Below, piece after piece: positions 42,901 through 52,630 of a DNA stretch of 64,000 bases. The translations under genes and the position numbers were made by a program. This DNA comes from Agarophyton chilense (taxonomy: Eukaryota; Rhodophyta; Florideophyceae; Gracilariales; Gracilariaceae): positions 496,001-560,000 of the forward strand of contig JARGXX010000116.1 in NCBI GenBank assembly GCA_030374765.1. Reading direction: 5' to 3'. The notes under the pieces were generated by a model, which was not told the DNA's origin, searched no databases, and saw only the letters and a list, made by a program, of their open reading frames with translations. Each line of letters starts with the position of its first letter. Position 1 is the stretch's first letter.

Positions 42901-44838
42901 AATAGGAGGTAAAACGGCGTCAGCTGGACTCGTCTGCCCACTTCTCTTTGGTGGAGATTTAGGCAACACTGCATCGAAGTTCACATCATACTCCGTCATC
43001 TCTTCAATGTTTGAAATCCCCTTCATATTTGCTCGATACGCCCTTCCGGTTTCTTCCCCATATACTTGCATTGGAATCTCTGGCAGAAAATACAAGAGGT
43101 CAACGGCCAGCCATGCTCTTCTACCATACAAAGCTCCGGGAAATGGAGAAAGGTGAGTGCACGTGCTGTTGACCAAAATCGGATTCCTCGGCAGCCATTC
43201 CTTGTCGTTTCGATAAAGCCTAGAAAGGGTTCGTGCTGTGGACCTCTTTTGCACTGGCACTCGAGTTACACTCCCGTCACGACGCAAAGACTTGCCCGAA
43301 ATTGATGAGAGGATTTGAGGTACCCGCACAGTGTGAGCTATGGCCCCCGAGATGAGTAGTTGTACCTCTCTGTGGAAGTGGGACTCCGCAATCACCATGA
43401 AATCCGGATATGCGTTCCACATTTCGCGGCAAAACTTGACGAAAAACGGGTTTGGATATCCTCGTTCAATACCAGCCATCGACGTCCAGTAACCGTATTC
43501 CTCGTTGGCCTTAACAACGGCTCCGTAAAAGATTTCACTCAATGAATAGTGTGGCTGTCCGTCAGAATCTCGAAGAAGCAATTCGTCCATGTTGGGAGCC
43601 ATGATAGGTGGCATGGATTGCGCATTGTCCAATCGTACCCCTCTGATGCCATATTTGTCAGCAAGATTCTTGATCTCTGTAATCATCATATTCCATGTGT
43701 CAACACGACGATAGTTGAGAAGAGCAGAGTCTTCCCACTGGTTTTCGCGGCCATCCGTACCAGGATGTCTTAGAGGAATTCCTTTCGGTGTGAGCGTTTC
43801 AACAGTTAAATGGCGATACTTTCGGTGCATGCGAGTGCGCGATACCCGGTCCAATGCATCCACAATGGGTATCAACCCCAACCTACGCATTTCAGTACAT
43901 AGATTGGCAAATGCAACACCTCCGCCGAGGATTGAAGCTGGGGTAGAGCGCTCAACAACAGAAAACGGAGAAGCATTCTCTTCGTCCCTTGGACGCTCTA
44001 GAGATCCCATGAGATATATCGCGGACGCTCCTTGCATCTTGACTTTTGGTAGTTCTTTGAGAACAGAATCAAAGGATCCTCTCACCAAGAGCTTGCCGGT
44101 TTTTTCGTCCCATTTGGCATGAACCTCATCAACAGGCATTTCGGTGATAACAGATTCGCGAGTGCCGCTCGGGTGGACGACAAAGCGCCCCCTAAGCCTG
44201 CGCGCAAAATCGGCAGGAAAGCCATCGAATACGACGGGGGTGGTATCTCCGGTTTCAGCAATGACCCAGTCATAGAAGCCCGGTCTCGGGAATGGGGGTA
44301 ATTTGCGGTGAACGCCATGCTCGGTGACAGTGAGGGAGAGTTCAGTCCAAGCAGGTTCGGCGCTGGCGTCTGGTTGCGGGCCAAAAAGACGGAGCACGGC
44401 AGCGTAGTCATGGACGATAGCAGGCTCAAAATGGCCCGCATGGTGACGAAGCATGACCTCGACAGTGGGCGTCTCCCCCACGGTGGCAATAGTGACAGGG
44501 AGAGCGTCAGCAGTCTGCAAATCGTGGGCATCATACAGAACGTTGAGATCGATGACAGCAGCCTCGCGGATCATATCACAATGGTGTCCAAGTAAGGCGA
44601 CGTACGTACCCTCCAAGGCGGCGACGGTTTGCGGGCATGAGGTGTAGCCCTTGCGCTGACAGGCGCGCAACTCGCGTCGAAGCTCGTCAAGCACGGAGCG
44701 CGACAAGAAATCATCATCGGTAGAGAGATTTGCGATCCAGATTTCGACGCGCTGTCGAAGATCATCGGGGAAGGCGGAGAGGGAATGAAGCCCAGGATCG
44801 TACACATGAAGCTTGGACACGAGCTGCTCAAGTACCAT
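39913..44838 (-). CDS. Giant glucan (floridean starch) synthase: amylase-like, GT5 and glycogen-binding module
   Basis: 1641 residues from the ATG at 44838; the open frame continues upstream to 45069, but that part is low complexity. An alpha-amylase-like GH13 region (about 200-620) keeps the GVRLDN block near 403 (nucleophile Asp) and the VIAESH block near 484 (acid/base Glu). A linker (about 620-760) holds 7-residue SPLTGKV-type repeats and a Ser/Arg-rich stretch with RRGSLADMKR. The GT5 synthase half (about 1040-1510) begins with FLTAELGRFSTAGGLG, the place of the KxGGLG substrate loop, and has VGRITSQKGV and YKTGGLKDTV. A glycogen-binding CBM (about 1555-1641) has VVIKGSFDNWS and EYYYKFKVDQEWTV. 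It most likely elongates cytosolic floridean starch from UDP-glucose. The GH13 to GT5 order recalls fungal alpha-1,3-glucan synthases, but no membrane segments are seen. Confidence 0.88.
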   Translation of the reverse strand: MVLEQLVSKLHVYDPGLHSLSAFPDDLRQRVEIWIANLSTDDDFLSRSVLDELRRELRACQRKGYTSCPQTVAALEGTYVALLGHHCDMIREAAVIDLNVLYDAHDLQTADALPVTIATVGETPTVEVMLRHHAGHFEPAIVHDYAAVLRLFGPQPDASAEPAWTELSLTVTEHGVHRKLPPFPRPGFYDWVIAETGDTTPVVFDGFPADFARRLRGRFVVHPSGTRESVITEMPVDEVHAKWDEKTGKLLVRGSFDSVLKELPKVKMQGASAIYLMGSLERPRDEENASPFSVVERSTPASILGGGVAFANLCTEMRRLGLIPIVDALDRVSRTRMHRKYRHLTVETLTPKGIPLRHPGTDGRENQWEDSALLNYRRVDTWNMMITEIKNLADKYGIRGVRLDNAQSMPPIMAPNMDELLLRDSDGQPHYSLSEIFYGAVVKANEEYGYWTSMAGIERGYPNPFFVKFCREMWNAYPDFMVIAESHFHREVQLLISGAIAHTVRVPQILSSISGKSLRRDGSVTRVPVQKRSTARTLSRLYRNDKEWLPRNPILVNSTCTHLSPFPGALYGRRAWLAVDLLYFLPEIPMQVYGEETGRAYRANMKGISNIEEMTEYDVNFDAVLPKSPPKRSGQTSPADAVLPPISLGAGVVRSGKASPLAGRVTPLTGKVSPLTGKLSPLGGAVPLKGTGLPPLTPPTGLGDRKLKMKRRGSLADMKRISSNSSLVRSRSRDDMNGVSVRSMSSADLKRMSEMEAQTRQEIGPSLGYDITQITGHYAHRASLRQELDALRGGGMCVLNVDPQFKHQVFAFARFTEDQILLAAVNVKDRTDGSQYGQGCDVELDLKVLWEHLPDSFTTGAAPGAFYTVVDSFSGREQTGEVCTLEELVFRKYKAHLSPLGTVLLTLKPLEDTLERRASHLTACVRRLRGCEADGFKDPREIESVSRITRGAATCASDFAAAVLALRDGLMREGCDEGETERLLQLCMQRSSQLRFLVAYEGAPAPRDFEPPAAERIVAYLTHMSMAARDTKLMNLARNVVTRTTKLGPLVFLTAELGRFSTAGGLGVMVDELTKGLVNLGLEVYVVSPYYTVNRKNQTGYLGNHIKWTRNVGVDLGTHIVDVGIFEGVENGVNLIFIERGDYFPKVYADPGGAAKHLQTVVLMSLGALEVCCQKQLHPSVIVTNDWLPSMAAGYRDFFGDYFKHTSFFHLIHNLGEGAYEGRVYPGAHEGSLDHVHRLPRHLVVNPWWSQLVVNPSRCAILKSDSWGTVSPSYLNELKAGHPLNDILQIAKSPFAYPNGIRKAEREEALRTKGAPSHAEAKEVLQQRYFGFQQGDPSIPLFAFVGRITSQKGVHLILNAVDELIGHTGGKIQILVGGPANFNDEYSAGCARHMLDLRRRHPWCFWAAPDSFFTDGPMCNLGADFGLMPSLFEPGGIVQQEFFVAGTPVVAYKTGGLKDTVHEWKSEMGEGNGFTFENYSHGDFVWAVKRALRVFSQPHEYEELRACAYETTIDVSEVAWAWSSEFHRLRNAMYTRGEDVSHMISATADEESEIYDPNSTPVLLQWDAGGEHVVIKGSFDNWSAEWPLSKDVSEKGLFGLKLLLRPGEYYYKFKVDQEWTVAENQPQSRDEAGFINNVLVV
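42775..42880 (-). repeat. 21-bp tandem repeat inside the glucan synthase linker
   Basis: Four to five units of about 21 bp encode 7-residue repeats (GRVTPLT, GKVSPLT, GKLSPLG). Each unit carries an SP or TP dipeptide, that is, a possible proline-directed phosphorylation site. In-frame unit number could vary between strains. Confidence 0.85.
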
Positions 44839-45096
44839 GGCGGGCAGATGCGCATGTGTGCAAGCAAGCATGCACCAAGGCGAAGGCGGACAGGAAGCAA
44901 GCGCGTGACAGACGCTCAAGACGAACGAGATTTGCACGCTTTGCGCGACGAAACAATCGACACAGGGCGACGGTGAAGTGAAGCGGGCGCGAGACGCAAC
45001 GGGAGGGAACGGAGAGCGGGCGGGGGCTAGGACAGTACACCAAGAGCACGACGGACGCGATGAGGGCACTCGGAGAAGAAGAAACTCGAGAGTGCA

Positions 45097-45129
45097 ACGC
45101 GAGCCAAACGCGAGCCAAACGCGAGCCGA
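45097..45129 (+). repeat. 11-bp triplicate in the synthase upstream region
   Basis: acgcgagccaa occurs three times in a row (the third ends ccga). It lies about 260 bp upstream of the chosen synthase start and may be in the 5' UTR or promoter. Confidence 0.75.
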
Positions 45130-46104
45130 ACGCGGTACTGAGCTCCAGGGTGGGGGTGAGGTGAGAGATAATTTGTGCGGTCAGTCACGACTGCGCACTG
45201 GACGCGGCTGCGCGTGGAAGCGCATGGCGCCACGCGCCGTGAGGCAGTGGACGGACGGCTGCCATGCAAGCGGTTTGCATGGCGTCGATTCGCGCAGATT
45301 TTTTGCGGTGTTGCGCGCTTCGTTTCTGTCCGTCTTGATTGGACGTGACCAAGTCTCGATCGCAGAGCAGTGCGATGCATGCTATCGAAACACAAAACGA
45401 ATCAAGTCTAAATATGCCATGGCGCACAACAGCGCCACGCCCGCTTAGGCGCGCCTCCGCCGCCTTCCGTTCAGATCGCACGTCCTATAAAACGCGCCCC
45501 GACGCTCCCGTCCCCCCGAAGTGTGTGGCGTTCTCGCATCGCCCGCATCGTGACGGGTATGTGCCCTATTCACGTTGTCGCATTATGAGTTTAAATGTCG
45601 ACCGGCCGGCCGAGCCGTGTCCGTCCGCCACCGCTGCGCTTCATACATGATCACGTTGGCCGCTTCTTTGAAGTTCATGTAGGGTATTTCTGTAGAGATC
45701 AATGGCTCCGCCAGACACCTTGTCCACATAATCGGTCAACTTGGTTTTGTGTCAGCGCCAACTCAGTATAGAATTCGCCGATGTGCTATCTCATTGATGT
45801 ATCAGTTCTCTGGCAAGACATAACGGCCGATTTATAGAGTGGGTGCTTGCAGAAGCGCATGCTAGTTCCTTCTCTGTGCCATTGTCGTCATGCTACCTCT
45901 TTGACAGAGTGACAGGCTTGCACTTTTTGCATTCAGCCGGGTCTCTTTCTGCTTCATGCTCCTTGTGTAAACTGCGATTCGTAATTGCCCCAAGGTTTTC
46001 TCTTTGAGCGAGCAGTTACCGACAGAAAGCGATGCTCCGGCCAACATCTCTTAGACAATGATCGCGCTTCTCGCCAAGCTTGCGTCCTGTCTCCACTCGC
46101 GGTT

Positions 46105-46500
46105 TTCACCACCCAGCTTCGTCTCTCTCTCTCCGCTTCATCATTTTGAAACGGCCTTTACTAGATCATTGCTGCAATGCTCTACGAATCAGAATATCTC
46201 TCGGAAGGCATCACGACATCAGCCTGATACAGTTCGTGTGCTGACGGGCAAAGAAATGCTATTGTGCACACTGTCTAAACATGTACTGTATTATACTACC
46301 CTTCGTACAATTGTTCAGATCATGTTTGTCCCATTTCATCGGCTTCACCACCCAGCTTCGTCTCTTTCTGCGTCATCTTTTTGATGCGAACTCTGATGAT
46401 TTGTCGCTGTAGAGCCATCTCTCAGACAAAACACTTCTTTGGGATGCCACAATCGCGATAGTTTAATAGAGTTCGAGCATGTCTCAACCCGCGCCAGCGT
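46105..46500 (+). repeat. Degenerate duplicated segment of about 240 bp
   Basis: A 20-base core, ttcaccacccagcttcgtct, occurs near 46106 and 46343. It is followed in both by a TCT/CTC-rich stretch, tcatc...ttttga, and weaker similarity further on. Looser relatives may lie near 45930 and 46690. It looks like an old direct duplication; no coding sense. Confidence 0.5.
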
Positions 46501-47123
46501 CAAGACTGGGCGATTTTCGGCGTCCAAGAGAACCATCAGCTTTGACAATGAAGGATATATTTCTACATTGACTAGGAACGCTGCTAGTATCCCTCAGTGA
46601 TGGGAAGGTTCTCGGAAGGCTCCAACCTTGCCTTTGGAAGCAAGCGCCAATACGCTCAACATTGTTTGCCCCATCTATTCGATACCAACTTCATACAGCT
46701 TTGTCTGTCTGACTTACTGAACAATATGGGAGATAATTCCACTCGCAGTCGTTAGACTATTTGTACACTTCCTGTCTTTGATGTTGAGGTAGAATGGAAT
46801 GGTGGGGGAACTGTTTTAGAGCTCTGTGCCACTGCTGAATCTCTGATAACTTTCACACGTTAATTAATCTCCGTCAAACACTGCGAAGGTCGGATATTAT
46901 GTATAATGTGACCGTCAGGCACCCTTTACAGTGCCGCCGTGAAAGACAGAGGTTTAGAAATTTTTTTTCGAGCATCTGCTTTCATTCTTTTCATGTTTCA
47001 GAGTGATCTCCTTGAAGTCGTTGGCTTGATAGATATCTCAAAGACTTTCAACCCCACCGCGGAAACTCTTACGAATAATAACAGTCGACTGCACCGTTAG
47101 CACAATCTCTAGCATGCGAGGTC

Positions 47124-47726
47124 ATGTACCGTAATATGTTACTGTTGACTCCTGCAAACGTGCTGCCAATCTCCACCAACTCTAAAACGCCAAATACCTT
47201 CCGTTTGCTTCCATTCATTTCGCCTTTGCTCCGCTTACAGCCCGCCTTGCAAAATGGAGCTTCGCCCAAATTCACCATCAAACCTCGGTTCATCCAACCA
47301 TCTTGTCCGCGCTCACAGCCTTTAAGGTGCTATGTGAGAGCTTCGAACGTTGAACCGGAGCCAGAAACACCGCCTATGGTCCTTGAAGGCGATTTACTCG
47401 CCTACCGGCCACATAATACTGAGCAACAATGGACAGTTGGTGCAGTCATGCACGTGGACGGGGCATACGAGTATCACGTGCGACCAGTATACACCAGGGA
47501 TTCTGAACCAAACCCTGTGCTCGAATACTTTGTCGACTGGAGCCCTTCGACAGACGCAACTACAATAAGCACACACAAGTTTATTGTTAAACTAATTGAT
47601 GCAAATTACGAACAAAGAATAGTACAAGATCGATTACGAAATCCACACGGCGAAGTTTCCGAGGATTGTTGGCGTGTCCCACGCGAGACAATCGACAGCT
47701 TGCCTGCAGCAATTCAACATTTGTGA
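47124..47726 (+). CDS. Unknown protein with plastid- or mitochondrion-type leader
   Basis: 200 residues; no named family recognised. Residues 1-75 lack acids almost entirely and are rich in Leu, Pro, Ser, Asn and Arg, as in an organelle transit peptide. The mature part (about 80-200) starts with a VLEGDLLAYRP block and has a compact mixed pattern (WTVGAVMHVDGAYEYHVRP, then VLEYFVDWSP), probably beta-rich. The Met at 47136 is an equally good start. It is convergent with the F-box gene, only 16 bases separating the stop codons. Function unknown. Confidence 0.6.
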   Translation: MYRNMLLLTPANVLPISTNSKTPNTFRLLPFISPLLRLQPALQNGASPKFTIKPRFIQPSCPRSQPLRCYVRASNVEPEPETPPMVLEGDLLAYRPHNTEQQWTVGAVMHVDGAYEYHVRPVYTRDSEPNPVLEYFVDWSPSTDATTISTHKFIVKLIDANYEQRIVQDRLRNPHGEVSEDCWRVPRETIDSLPAAIQHL

Positions 47727-47742
47727 AATAAAACTCAACGTG

Positions 47743-48765
47743 CTATCGATGAGAGCGCTTGTTTTTCTGCTCTGCACGCGCAGCTTTCTTCATTTCGTAC
47801 CATTGAGCCAGGTCCAGGGCATCATCTGTGGGGAATTCGCGATAAACACGGTCACGGAAACCTAGAAGAGGTATCAGCCGGAATGGTTTTTCTATGTAAG
47901 AGTCGCCCGTGTATGAAACCAAAGAGTTTCCAGAGTCACTCGAACCATCCATGACAGCGAAATGGTTGACGAGATGAAGCCTGTCAAACGCGCCGTCAAC
48001 CGTACTGGACAAAGTAAACTCCATCACATTGTGGCCACCGCGCATGTTTGGGAACTTTGGGTGTTGCATTGGCAGTACAACACTCACCCCCCTTCTGATT
48101 TCGTCAAACGTATAACTGCCCACGACTGGGCGCACCTCATCTCGGTCAGAACTGACAGGCTTCCCACAAAGATCACGGACACGACGGTATGCTATGTGAG
48201 GCGCTTCTGGTGTGGTGAGACCGATAACAGTGCCCGAAGTATAAAATCGAAGAAATCTGTAGTAAGTGACCAGAAAGACAGGTGCCTGCGGTTCGGAGGC
48301 AGCAAAGCGAGTTGCAGTCTTGGTGAACTGATGTCGTAGCACAAATAAAGCGTTGGTGCGCATACGTGGGCGCTGGGTACAAAGCACGCGCCAGGTCTTG
48401 TATGCGTACAGGTGTTTTTCAAGTTGCTGATTGCTTTCAGAAGGCCAGGTACTGCGTGCAATTCGACGCCAATGCTTCGGATCATATGCATGTGAGATGA
48501 GGCCCGAATTGACTTGCGCTAACGTTGAGAGGTGCTCGGCATCTAGGTGAGAGCAGATAGTTGAGAGAACTTCGCCTGGGAGTGAGAGAATATCCAGCTT
48601 CGGCTGTTGTTGTTCTTGTTCATCGGTGGATGATTCGGACGTGGGGAGTCTGGATAGTGGTTGGTCGTGCAGGTTGTGTTTGTTGTTGTAAAGCGAACGA
48701 AGGTTTGCAAAATCGGTTTGATAGAGCTGAAGCCATGGCTTGGGTTCAGTTTCGGCAGCAACCAT
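47743..48765 (-). CDS. F-box protein, FBXO9/Hrt3-like
   Basis: 340 residues from the ATG at 48765; an in-frame upstream Met at 48858 adds 31 residues of poor quality. It is a substrate receptor of SCF ubiquitin ligases. The F-box lies at about 58-100 (ILSLPGEVLSTICSHLDAEH). It is followed by the WRRIARSTWP and YKTWRVLCTQRPRMRTNALF blocks and a beta-rich C-terminal region (FYTSGTVIGLTTPE, MEFTLSSTVDGAFDRLHL) typical of FBXO9 and yeast Hrt3. The usual TPR-like N-terminus of animal FBXO9 is not seen. The C-terminus is basic. Confidence 0.8.
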   Translation of the reverse strand: MVAAETEPKPWLQLYQTDFANLRSLYNNKHNLHDQPLSRLPTSESSTDEQEQQQPKLDILSLPGEVLSTICSHLDAEHLSTLAQVNSGLISHAYDPKHWRRIARSTWPSESNQQLEKHLYAYKTWRVLCTQRPRMRTNALFVLRHQFTKTATRFAASEPQAPVFLVTYYRFLRFYTSGTVIGLTTPEAPHIAYRRVRDLCGKPVSSDRDEVRPVVGSYTFDEIRRGVSVVLPMQHPKFPNMRGGHNVMEFTLSSTVDGAFDRLHLVNHFAVMDGSSDSGNSLVSYTGDSYIEKPFRLIPLLGFRDRVYREFPTDDALDLAQWYEMKKAARAEQKNKRSHR

Positions 48766-49452
48766 GATCGAAAAAAGTGGACGCAAGCAATGGAACGAAG
48801 TTGTACTTGAAAGTAGTGCGCCGAAACGCGGGTTTCGGAAGACGTCCAACACAAACACGCCGCTTGTGGCGCAGAATTGACGTCAGTTGGCGGCAGACTA
48901 AGGTAGATACGAGTGAGGTTGATGGCGGTACTCGGTCTGCTGATGAGGTGGGGCCTGATGACTGGGAGCATCACTCAGCAAATACGCCACGTCCACACGG
49001 AGCAGACGTGTATGATGCCCTTGTGTTCCGGTGCACTGCTGTGGGCGGGTGTGGTCCTCAACCTTTCTTTCTGGGCGAAGAGCAAAGAAATTGTTTACAA
49101 CTTTTTGGAATAATGTTATCTATCTTCCCTGCCCCGGTGGAGGATAGAGAGCATCTGCAGGCAGTGGCAGTGATGGCGTTTGTGCTCCAACGTGGCATTT
49201 GGCAGCTGCCTCTGCTTTGACGCTTCTCTGACTAGCTAGAGAGCTAGCTAGCCAGTAAAGACGGTGTGTAGATAGCTCGTATACAAGCGCGTCTCATCCA
49301 GCCGATTCTCATTCTCAACCACCGTCGCGTTCCATCATTGCAACGCATCACTTCTCCTGATCTGTACGCCTCAGCTGCGTGCCAGCAGAGCTCCGTCGCA
49401 CGCTTTTTCTAACACGCGATCAGACGTCATCGAAAGTTCCACTACTTGCACC
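48766..49452. promoter_or_regulatory. Divergent intergenic region, F-box gene and PDH E1 alpha
   Basis: 687 bases between divergent starts. A short direct and inverted run, agctagagagctagctagcc, lies near 49231. No coding feature is supported. Confidence 0.4.
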
Positions 49453-50790
49453 ATGATGAGATTCGCCACCATGGCCGCTCGCCGAGGCCTCAGCAGTTTG
49501 GTTGTTCGACCGCGTTCTCTTTCTACACAGGTTAGCTACATTCGTCATCTTTCCATTTGGGCTCGATTGTTTCCTTCGGCTGCACCCCCTTCACCGGAGT
49601 CGTCGACGCCTCAGCAGAAACTTAACCCAAACGAAGCTCCTCCACAAAAACATTCCACTGACACGTCCTCTCGTCCTGATGCATCGCCATCATCGCACTC
49701 TACCACACAACAGGCTCCTTCAGAAGTCGTCTTCGACGTTACTCCCTTTGTCACTCATAGGATTGATCCTCCGGAGCCAAAGGCTGTGTCCAACGGTGAC
49801 GAGCTTTACGGATACTTCCGCACAATGTATCGCATGCGTCGTATGGAAATGGAGTCTGATGCGCTCTATACCCGCCAAATGGTCCGCGGTTTCTGTCATC
49901 TTTACAACGGTCAGGAAGCTGTGGCCGTTGGTATCGAGGCTGCCGTTTCATATGAAGACTGTCTCATCACTGCCTATCGCAATCACTGTCAACAGCTTGC
50001 CAGAGGTGATACTGTAGAATCCATTCTTTCGGAGCTCACCGGGAGGGTAAATGGATGTTCAAAGGGCAAAGGTGGTTCTATGCATCTGTACAAGCCGGAG
50101 AATAACTATTATGGTGGAAATGGTATTGTGGGCGCTCAAGGTCCGCTTGGAGCCGGTCTCGCCTTTGCTCAGAAGTACAATAACACCGGAAAGGTTGCTA
50201 TCACCATGTTTGGTGATGGCGCGGCCAATCAGGGCCAAATTTTTGAAGTCATCAACATGTCTGCGCTGTGGAACCTACCTACTGTGTTCGTTTGTGAGAA
50301 CAACCGCTATGGAATGGGAACATCTACCAAGAGGAGCGCAAAGGCGGAAGACTTTTACACAAGAGGTGATTACATTCCAGGAATTCGCGTGGATGGTATG
50401 GATGTTCTTTGCGTTCGCGAAGGTATGAAATTTGCAGCTGATTACGCTCGTGAGAATGGGCCTATCTATGTTGAGATGGACACATACCGCTACAAGGGTC
50501 ATAGTATTTCCGATCAGGGTCTGGGATACCGCTCTATTGACGAGATTAATGTTGTGAAATCCAGTCGTGATCCTATTGACCGAGTCAAGGCTCGTCTCAT
50601 AGAACATGGGTGGGCAACCCCCAAAGAGTTAAAGGCGGAGGAAAAGAAAATCAGAAAAGAAGTTGATGCTGCTGTTAAAGTCGCCGAAACTGCTCCTCAC
50701 CCACCGATGTCAGACTTGTTTGCCGATATATATGTTGGTGACCCCGGTTTCGTCCGCGGTACCCTGAGTTCAAATGGCAATAATTCGTAA
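49453..50790 (+). CDS. PDHA: Pyruvate dehydrogenase E1 component subunit alpha, mitochondrial
   Basis: 445 residues, no intron. With E1 beta it decarboxylates pyruvate using thiamine diphosphate in the mitochondrial matrix. An Arg/Ser-rich presequence (about 1-40) and a Pro/Ser/Thr-rich linker (about 40-100) precede the catalytic domain. The domain has YNGQEAVAVGIEAA, the GRVNGCSKGKGGSMHLY block, the ThDP motif starting GDGAANQG (near 254) and ending at ENNRYGMG, and the phosphorylation loop YRYKGHSISDQGLGYRS (near 347), with Ser in the place regulated by PDH kinase. Two Met codons precede the presequence; the first is used. Mitochondrial rather than plastid type because of the leader and the regulatory loop. 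Confidence 0.94.
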   Translation: MMRFATMAARRGLSSLVVRPRSLSTQVSYIRHLSIWARLFPSAAPPSPESSTPQQKLNPNEAPPQKHSTDTSSRPDASPSSHSTTQQAPSEVVFDVTPFVTHRIDPPEPKAVSNGDELYGYFRTMYRMRRMEMESDALYTRQMVRGFCHLYNGQEAVAVGIEAAVSYEDCLITAYRNHCQQLARGDTVESILSELTGRVNGCSKGKGGSMHLYKPENNYYGGNGIVGAQGPLGAGLAFAQKYNNTGKVAITMFGDGAANQGQIFEVINMSALWNLPTVFVCENNRYGMGTSTKRSAKAEDFYTRGDYIPGIRVDGMDVLCVREGMKFAADYARENGPIYVEMDTYRYKGHSISDQGLGYRSIDEINVVKSSRDPIDRVKARLIEHGWATPKELKAEEKKIRKEVDAAVKVAETAPHPPMSDLFADIYVGDPGFVRGTLSSNGNNS

Positions 50791-51463
50791 CATTGTAGCA
50801 GACGGTGTATATCTAAGAACCTTTCGAAGTCAACTTAAAATTTTGGTAAGCTCGAAACTCAAGAACAATGGCTTCGGGCGTTTTTGTAGTGTTTCCCTAT
50901 TAGTCGCTCCCAGTTGAATATAGGGAAGATTGAGCTACGTACCCGCGAGACCATTAGATGAAAACCGAAGCAATGCATAGGCGCTGCTATAAAATCGAGC
51001 TAAATGCGAACGTTTCTCGCATTGCATCATTCACGCCATCACTTAGCAGAGCTGCAACGGATGAAAAAAGTATGCAAGAACGTGTGTCAGAGAGTTGCCG
51101 CTATTAATACAAGGACGTTTTCCTCAACTTCAGGTTGTAGTTATCGACATCAGATTTAAATTCTGTGCCAGACAGCGCATTATCGAGATTGAGTGTCGAA
51201 TCACTCGAAGTTTGCTCGGTCGTTCTGCAGTCAGCTTCTGAGGCACAACACGTCGATTCTTTAGAGCTGTGCCGTAAAAACTACAAATGACTACTACCGT
51301 GCAAGAAAAACCGAGTGTGGGATTACTAAAAGCTCGTGTGAGCTGCCCAGCACTCCACTTCCTATGTTAGAAATCTACTATGATTAACCCTACTACCAAG
51401 AATAATGTTGAAAAATATTAGTCGCAGTTGTTCAAGCTGCGATCGAAGCGCTCAGAAGGGACA
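50791..51463. other. Convergent 3' region between PDH E1 alpha and the cyclin
   Basis: 673 bases with no gene or repeat recognised. Confidence 0.55.
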
Positions 51464-52630
51464 TCACGAACTTCCGTGGATGTCATGGCCCTCGTCATTT
51501 CCAGGAGATAAGCTCTTGAGGATACCAATCAATGCCGAGGTGCTGGACCCGACATCTTGGTCGTTACCAGCGCATAAAACCATTGCGTCCACTGGTAATA
51601 TACTTCCATCAGTGACTTGGGACCCGATGAGCAAAGCGCTAGCAGCGAGAGTCTGCGGCGCATGAGTCAAATAAACTAAGGGATGGAGCAAAGAATTGTC
51701 CAGGAGATTTGCCGCTACGCGGTAGCTCTTGAGCAAGTCAGAATAAAACGGACTCTGATATTTGGGCTGCGGACGACGAACAGTTTCAGATGGCTCTGGG
51801 CAATTGTTCTCAACGAAAGGAAAACTGCCAGAGGAAGACGGACCAATACTCGGATCCTGACGAGTCCGTTTGGACTCATAGTCTTCGTCAGATAAATCGC
51901 TAATACCATCATCGCTTTCTTCATCTGCATCAGCAGTGCTGTTAAGGAAGGGCTCGTGATCCCACAGATCAGAACGCTCTGTAACGTCGTCGGAAATAGA
52001 ACCGTCATCATTACCTACGGCTGAAAGCCTGTGGAGAACAGACACATATTCCAGTAAATAATGCACAGGAGTTTTGTACCCGAGGTTCCACTGCAGAGCA
52101 GATAAGAGAATAACTTCCATGCTTCGGATATTCTCTGCACTACATCCTGTCTGACCAACTTGCTCCCACTCGCTAATTGGGGGCATGGAGTTATCAATCT
52201 GATCATACTTGGAAGCAGTATAAAGGCATGTAAGTGCACACAAAGGAGATAAGGAAGGACTCCAAGGTATACTAAAAACAAATACATCCATGAACCGAAC
52301 AGCGATGTGCAGTGTAAGTGATCGGATCCCAAAGAACACACAGACTTCGGCCAGCCACTCTATGAGAACCGTACGCCGCGCTGCGTACGTGCTGTGCGCG
52401 GGACTGCTCAGTTGTCGCAAGAGCTCAACTTGTTCAGAGTACTGTCCTGCCGAACACTCAAGCATCATTCGAAATGCATATTCTTCATCAACAGTGCGAT
52501 GCAGTATGGATCGTGGCTTGAACATTTCGGATGGAGTGAGCGGGGATAATGGAAATAATGGAAGCCTACCGTCATTCTGGGTACGATAGCGTTGAGCGCT
52601 GGGACTCTCTCGTATCTCGTTTCGGTTCAT
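51464..52630 (-). CDS. Cyclin (A/B-like cyclin fold, divergent)
   Basis: 388 residues. A cyclin box lies at about 45-195: RRTVLIEWLAEVCVFFGIRS (the R..LI.WL.EV of cyclins A and B), then LHIAVRFMDVF, the A..CLY.ASKYDQI helix, and a MEVILLSALQWNLGYKTPVH block. An acidic, serine-rich insertion (about 215-290) separates it from a C-terminal cyclin-fold part (about 300-388, SYRVAANLLDNSLLHP, then an APQTLAASALLIGSQ helix). No KEN or clear RxxL destruction box was identified in the N-terminal 45 residues, which are short for a mitotic cyclin. It presumably activates a cyclin-dependent kinase; the subfamily is uncertain. Confidence 0.8.
   Translation of the reverse strand: MNRNEIRESPSAQRYRTQNDGRLPLFPLSPLTPSEMFKPRSILHRTVDEEYAFRMMLECSAGQYSEQVELLRQLSSPAHSTYAARRTVLIEWLAEVCVFFGIRSLTLHIAVRFMDVFVFSIPWSPSLSPLCALTCLYTASKYDQIDNSMPPISEWEQVGQTGCSAENIRSMEVILLSALQWNLGYKTPVHYLLEYVSVLHRLSAVGNDDGSISDDVTERSDLWDHEPFLNSTADADEESDDGISDLSDEDYESKRTRQDPSIGPSSSGSFPFVENNCPEPSETVRRPQPKYQSPFYSDLLKSYRVAANLLDNSLLHPLVYLTHAPQTLAASALLIGSQVTDGSILPVDAMVLCAGNDQDVGSSTSALIGILKSLSPGNDEGHDIHGSS

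Larger units (their letters stand above)
44839..47123. other. Long intergenic region upstream of the glucan synthase
   Basis: About 2.3 kb. The part nearest the synthase (to about 45660) is GC-rich with open frames on both strands that look like composition effects; it presumably holds the promoter and 5' UTR. From 45660 to 47123 the DNA is less GC-rich and has a weak dispersed repeat (listed separately). No other gene is recognised. Confidence 0.5.

Noticed and set aside
44839-45069. In-frame extension of the glucan synthase
   Set aside because: Low-complexity Ser/Pro/Cys/Ala residues with no family support; the ATG at 44838 begins good sequence.
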